Below, in pieces: positions 34,267 through 37,908 of a DNA stretch of 37,908 nucleotides (positions are counted from its first letter, which is position 1; each line of letters starts with the position of its first letter). The notes under the pieces were generated by a model, which ran no database searches, had not been told where the DNA came from, and worked only from the letters and a program-made list of their open reading frames with translations. The position numbers and the translations under genes were made by a program. This DNA comes from a bacterium (GTDB taxonomy: Bacteria; Planctomycetota; Planctomycetia; Planctomycetales; Planctomycetaceae), in NCBI GenBank assembly GCA_016124895.1, contig WGMU01000148.1, positions 1 to 37,908 on the forward strand, read 5' to 3'.

Positions 34267-34506
34267 TCAAAGTATCGGCAGGCTCAATGAATTGCGGAAC
34301 AGCATCGCGAGTTCTTCGGGGCCGGTTTCGATGGGAGAGAGTTTCAGCAGGCGGGCCTGGACCAGAGTTCCATCGACCAAGCGGGGAATGTCGGCTCCCG
34401 TGTAGCCGAATTCGGCGATGCCCATCGGTTGTTCCCTCGCCCGCATGAAGTGCAGGGCTCGGCCAGTGAGGCTCTCACCAGCGCCAGCCTGAAGATTCCG
34501 TGACAA
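34267..34506 (-). pseudogene. 3' remnant of an iron-containing alcohol dehydrogenase gene
   Basis: The minus-strand frame ends at 34267. Its last ~70 residues (LHFMRAREQPMGIAEFGYTG, then ADIPRLVDGTLVQARLLKLS and ETGPEELAMLFRNSLSL) match the C-terminal end of hydroxyacid-oxoacid-transhydrogenase-type iron alcohol dehydrogenases, where 'GYTE.DIP.LV.GTL.Q.RLL' is usual. Nothing before about residue 15 fits, no start codon has a ribosome site, and the catalytic and metal-binding part is missing. The 5' part has therefore been deleted or moved. It abuts the DUF1583 gene, whose 3' end lies 10 bases away. Confidence 0.65.
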
Positions 34507-34516
34507 ATCGCAGCAG

Positions 34517-35728
34517 CTACGGTACCGACGTCAGCAGTTCTGCCCTGATTGCGATTCGCTGCCAGGTCACGGCTGATGTGCCTTCGCCGTCCAGGATCGA
34601 ATAGACGGAATTCATCAGACGCAGGCCGTCACGGATCGTCGCTTCGGACGCGACTTTCTCCGTGTGAATCAGGCGGAAGTTCTGTGAGTCGTTTTCCGCC
34701 AGCAGGCAGTACAGCAGGTTGCCGCGACGGGCGAGACGCAGTGTGCCGGACGTTGACTCTTCTGCGGTTTCTCCGGGAAACGTGACAACGTTTGTTCCCG
34801 ATCGATCCCGATTGAACTGCGTCTGAGCGATCTGGCGGTCATGCTTCCCGGGCCGTCGCAGAGTTCCGCGGAAGACACCCGCCTGCGTCCGTTCCGGGTC
34901 GTCTGTCACGGTCTTGAGAAAGATCCCGTTGGACGAATCGATCGGCCCCGTTGTCTGCAGATCGGCAAACCGGGCCTGTACGTCGAAGTCGCCGTGCAGT
35001 TGCAGTCGCGGTGACAGCCAGCCGGCGGCGTATCCTTTCGCGCCGCGGACCAGCAGGCGGGCTCCCCGATCCGGTAGAACGGTTGCTTCGGAATGCTTGC
35101 CGACAACGTCGAACATTCCGTCGGGCAGTCCCTCTTCTGCGAAGTCGTGCTCGAAAGTCGCTGTCAGTCCGGGCAGCCGTTCATCAAGAAAGGCCAGTTC
35201 GTGCGTCGCCAGTTCCTGTTCGTCGACCGGCGGCAGCGACTTCGGCCAGTCACCGCGCCACACGATGTTGCGCACGCGAGCTTCCGTCTGTTCCCCCCAG
35301 TGAAACAACCCGAACGTCCGCTGGCTGGCGGGGTCGATCGGACCGCGATAGATCGACTGCTCATTGAGCACAAGTTCGAGCACGTCGCCGGTAACGATCA
35401 GACGCAGACGGTTCCAGTCGTTGTCCCGCAACTTTGTCGGCGCGAGGGCGAGATTCGAAGTTTCGAGGGGCGACATCCCGGTGCGGTCAAACGCGCCATC
35501 GGTGATCCAGTGCTGCCGGACACCGTCGCGACCGATCACGAACGCCCGTCGGTCCAGCGCCGGGTACACGGCTGACTCGCGTTCACGGTAGTAGAAGTCG
35601 TACTCGATCGTGCCGTCTTCGAGCATCGGGCGGTGATACCGCAGCAGCCGCTCGACAATGAAGCCGTCGTGCCACGGTTCGCGCTGACCGATGATCGTCC
35701 CGCCGGAAAACAGCTCAAACGAATACTT
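34517..35728 (-). CDS. DUF1583 protein, C-terminal part after an in-frame TGA
   Basis: This is the continuation of the gene at 35729-37189 in the same frame. The sense codons right after the TGA read KYSFELFSGGTIIGQREPWH and then HRPMLEDGTIEYDFYYRERE. These are family-typical, so the two parts were once one reading frame. A separate start at ATG 35626 is possible but would remove about 34 conserved residues. The region holds beta-rich concanavalin-like or LamG-like segments (TFGLFHWGEQTEARVRNIVW, then FEHDFAEEGLPDGMFDVVGK). I count 403 codons here. It may be translated only by readthrough, or not at all. Confidence 0.75.
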   Translation of the reverse strand, partial: KYSFELFSGGTIIGQREPWHDGFIVERLLRYHRPMLEDGTIEYDFYYRERESAVYPALDRRAFVIGRDGVRQHWITDGAFDRTGMSPLETSNLALAPTKLRDNDWNRLRLIVTGDVLELVLNEQSIYRGPIDPASQRTFGLFHWGEQTEARVRNIVWRGDWPKSLPPVDEQELATHELAFLDERLPGLTATFEHDFAEEGLPDGMFDVVGKHSEATVLPDRGARLLVRGAKGYAAGWLSPRLQLHGDFDVQARFADLQTTGPIDSSNGIFLKTVTDDPERTQAGVFRGTLRRPGKHDRQIAQTQFNRDRSGTNVVTFPGETAEESTSGTLRLARRGNLLYCLLAENDSQNFRLIHTEKVASEATIRDGLRLMNSVYSILDGEGTSAVTWQRIAIRAELLTSVP

Positions 35729-37189
35729 TCAGTAGGCGTCCGGGCCGTCGAGTGGCTCACCGTGGCAGGCGTACCAGCCGGTCAGGCTGGGGCTGACGGA
35801 CAGATAAACCTGTTCGGGAATGACCGGGCTGCCGGTGATCCGCAGGTTCCGCACGCCACCGTCCGCATACGACGGGCTGCGAATTGCGAGCCACGGATCG
35901 CGACCGAACGGCAGCGGCTCGGTGTGAATCAGCCGGCCGTTGAAGTACGTCGCACATTGGCCGTTGCGGACGACGGCTCGATAGCGAATCCAGTCACCGC
36001 ACTCGGTTAGCCGCGGTTCGATTTTCCCGGACGGCCGAGCGCTGCGAAACGAACCAGTTCCATACGACAAGTGATCGTAAATCGGCGCGACATATGTGCC
36101 GGCAACCATCAGATGCGTGTCCCGCCAGTTGAAACTGCTGACCTCACATTCGACCTCGAAGTCGCCCATCATCGGGATGCGGTAATAGAGATAATCGTCA
36201 TCGTGACTGGCGATGTTTTCGACGCGGCCGCGCGACAGCACCCAGGCAGCCGTCGGCATTCCCAGCCCACGCGACCAGATGTCCGTTCGGCTGGCTGGAG
36301 CCCAGTTCTGCAGCGCGACCTGCGAACCGGAGAAGTTCAGCGAATGAACGTGTCCGGCCGACGCCGCGACCCAGCGATCCCAGGCCGTCGGGCCGTTCGC
36401 GACACCGACTCGAACCTGCGACTGCAACATCCTGTGCAGCGTTTCCGTCGCCGCATCGCGAGTCTGATCGTGCTGCAGGCACTCATGGACAGCCAGCGTT
36501 TCCGGCCAGCGGTCCCGGAAGTCCGGCCGAGTCGACGCCATGACGCGATCGAATAGCTCGTCCAGACTGACGAACGCCCGATCGAAGTCTTCGAGGGCGA
36601 CATCAACAAGCCCCAGCAGTGTGAGGCGGCACCGCTGTTGAATCTCGCCGCGTGGAGTCGACGCCTGGATCTGCTTCCGGATTTCAGGCAGCCGCCTCAA
36701 CTGAGCGGCCAGGTGAATCAGATCAAGCGCCGGCGCAACGAGTTCGCCTCCGGTCTGCACACGCGACGCGCCGGTGCGAGCCGCCGCGACAATACGTCGC
36801 TCATCGAGCGGGCCGCGCACCGGCGGTGCGGGATGTGTTGGTGAGAAGTCGATTGCGAGGCGAAACGTCTCGTGATCGTCGCCCGGCAGAACCCAGTTCA
36901 TCAGAAACTCAAAACGCTGCTCTGGTGGCATCGTCAGCGCCCGGCGATGAATTTCGAGCGCCGCCTCTTCGACGTGTTGATCCGCGAAGATTGTGCCAAG
37001 CACTTGTCGCGAAGAAGCAGACATACCCGCTGATCTTCGCTCGCCACCGTCTGGCGCACTGGCTGCTGAACTCAGTTTCAAGCCCGCGAGGATCAGCACA
37101 AGAGTCGTAACCGGCCAGTACAAGGCACCGGCATTCCGGCGCCGACCAGCCGAGGTTCTGCGTGGAAACGATAAACAAAAAGCGGACAT
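35729..37189 (-). CDS. DUF1583 protein, N-terminal part ending at an in-frame TGA
   Basis: The gene reads 486 residues from ATG at 37189, with GGAGG about 13 nt upstream (GTG at 37192 is an alternative). A signal-type hydrophobic stretch (LYWPVTTLVLILAGLKLSSA) follows the basic start. The helical middle precedes DUF1583 hallmarks: DIWSRGLGMPTAAWVLSRGR, YLYYRIPMMGDFEVECEVSS, FNWRDTHLMVAGTYVAPIYD and RYRAVVRNGQCATYFNGRLI. It stops at TGA (35729-35731) after GEPLDGPDAY. In related proteins I expect a tryptophan here, so TGG to TGA is a simple explanation. A longer N-terminal reading from TTG 37297 is rejected. Confidence 0.8.
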   Translation of the reverse strand: MSAFCLSFPRRTSAGRRRNAGALYWPVTTLVLILAGLKLSSAASAPDGGERRSAGMSASSRQVLGTIFADQHVEEAALEIHRRALTMPPEQRFEFLMNWVLPGDDHETFRLAIDFSPTHPAPPVRGPLDERRIVAAARTGASRVQTGGELVAPALDLIHLAAQLRRLPEIRKQIQASTPRGEIQQRCRLTLLGLVDVALEDFDRAFVSLDELFDRVMASTRPDFRDRWPETLAVHECLQHDQTRDAATETLHRMLQSQVRVGVANGPTAWDRWVAASAGHVHSLNFSGSQVALQNWAPASRTDIWSRGLGMPTAAWVLSRGRVENIASHDDDYLYYRIPMMGDFEVECEVSSFNWRDTHLMVAGTYVAPIYDHLSYGTGSFRSARPSGKIEPRLTECGDWIRYRAVVRNGQCATYFNGRLIHTEPLPFGRDPWLAIRSPSYADGGVRNLRITGSPVIPEQVYLSVSPSLTGWYACHGEPLDGPDAY

Positions 37190-37411
37190 CACGTACTCGT
37201 CGGCCTCCGGGGCGATTCGATCGAAATTACGGCACGACGATACAAAATCGCTCAGCGGCCAGAAATCACGCACTGCACCGAGGTCACTCGATGGCAACGA
37301 ACTTCGACATCTGCCTCAGGGCGGCCCAGTCATTTTGTCCGGGCGTTCAGCGACAGGAATCCTCTTCAGTCGTGCTGATCCGGATTCAACGCATCTGAAG
37401 AATTGAACGGA

Positions 37412-37449
37412 GCAGGTGCAGCATCCTGCACCTGCGGCCTCCAGCCGCA
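37412..37449. repeat. Two overlapping hairpins above the DUF1583 gene
   Basis: GCAGGTGCA-gcatcc-TGCACCTGC (37412-37435) overlaps TGCGGC-ctcca-GCCGCA (37433-37449). They lie about 220 bases upstream of the DUF1583 start, and the gene to the right ends toward them. Confidence 0.8.
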
Positions 37450-37784
37450 AGACAGTCCACCCTGCGATGCCGCAGTTCCATCCTTTGCTTCGCACACTGG
37501 TTGCAAGTGCTGCCCCGCTGCCACTTGAGGACGGGGACCGGCCATTCAACCACGTTCAACGTCACGACGCTGCGAGGGCTGTCCATCGATTGGGAGATTC
37601 CAGGACTGCCAGCACTCTGCAGTGTATGCCGTCCATGCAGCCACGACGTCCTCAAATGTCGGCTCTTCGCCAGCCATTCGCTTTGCCGAACAGCTTGATG
37701 CAGAACCGTAGCCCCTCATCCCAAGGAACTCTCCGTAACCAGAACGCGTATCTTCAGCTTTTCCAGTTAGGACCGTCCTGGGAA
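37450..37784. other. Gap with no confirmed gene near the right edge
   Basis: In these 335 bases I see no secure gene. A minus-strand frame (MAGEEPTFEDVVAAWTAYTA, ending at 37546) looks protein-like but has no ribosome site or recognised family and may be a decayed remnant. No RNA gene was identified. Confidence 0.3.
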
Positions 37785-37907
37785 TTACTGTCCATTTTGA
37801 GGGACGAGAGTGTAGTTCCACTTGGGGAGCAGGTCTTCGTAGCGGACGGTTTCGGCGAGGAACTGTTTGATTTCTTCAGTGGCGTTGCGGCCCGTTTCAT
37901 AGAGGCG
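37785..37907 (-). CDS. Unidentified protein, C-terminal fragment cut by window edge
   Basis: The minus-strand frame enters from the right edge and gives 40 residues before TAA at 37785-37787. The sequence RLYETGRNATEEIKQFLAET is helical, and the end VRYEDLLPKWNYTLVPQNGQ contains WNYT. WNYT also occurs near the C-terminus of some ISAzo13-type transposases, but the preceding residues do not match that family as I remember it. I therefore leave the function open. The rest of the gene lies beyond the window. Confidence 0.6.
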   Translation of the reverse strand, partial: RLYETGRNATEEIKQFLAETVRYEDLLPKWNYTLVPQNGQ

Positions 37908-37908
37908 G

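Noticed and set aside
37546-37821. Minus-strand frame of 91 codons near the right edge
   Set aside because: It has no ribosome site or recognised domain and overlaps the frame that enters from the edge; it could be a remnant but is not called as a gene.
37785-37907. ISAzo13 transposase end
   Set aside because: Only the WNYT word matches; the preceding residues do not fit the family as remembered.

Overview
This window looks like chromosomal DNA of a planctomycete (phylum Planctomycetota, probably order Planctomycetales). The evidence is the set of families characteristic of that phylum: a DUF1501 protein beside a cytochrome-c/DUF1549/DUF1553 protein, a DUF1583 protein, a membrane-anchored Ser/Thr kinase with a large extracytoplasmic part, and many GC-rich palindromes between genes. 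The species cannot be named from the sequence alone. I saw no rRNA, tRNA or CRISPR array.

Layout. Positions 1-430 hold the 3' end of an IS30-family transposase that runs into a truncated zinc-ribbon/membrane gene. Positions 526-5843 (minus strand) carry a small helical protein, the kinase, a DegT-type sugar aminotransferase and a membrane-anchored hypothetical. A metallophosphoesterase (+), an acyl-CoA-dehydrogenase-like protein (-), a GT4 glycosyltransferase (+) and a Gly-rich membrane protein with LTxxQ-like motifs (-) follow. Next come a large secreted FAD oxidoreductase (-) and a previously unlisted 51-residue membrane-protein candidate (+, 13909-14064).

Positions 14207-20169 form a housekeeping block read on the minus strand in the order rplY, pth, rpsF, ssb, rplI, dnaB, rlmN. 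An M3 oligopeptidase lies upstream of it. The DUF1501 and DUF1549/DUF1553 genes (22390-26794), an amidase (+) and a small acidic protein (-) come next. A plus-strand STAS, YeiH-type transporter and small membrane protein cluster (29103-31287) then meets xylose isomerase (-) head-on.

The right end looks like accessory DNA. It has an HNH-nuclease cassette with two unknown small genes, a 3' remnant of an iron-containing alcohol dehydrogenase, a DUF1583 gene split by an in-frame TGA, and an unidentified gene cut by the window edge.

The most distinctive feature not explained by genes is the number and variety of intergenic palindromes. At least eight sequence types occur, almost all just at or beyond gene ends. 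One type is present three times, one contributes a stop codon (rlmN), and one contains a potential false start codon. No single new molecular system is proven here. The best candidates for a second look are the palindrome families, the STAS/YeiH/small-protein operon, the DUF1583 internal stop, and the HNH cassette.
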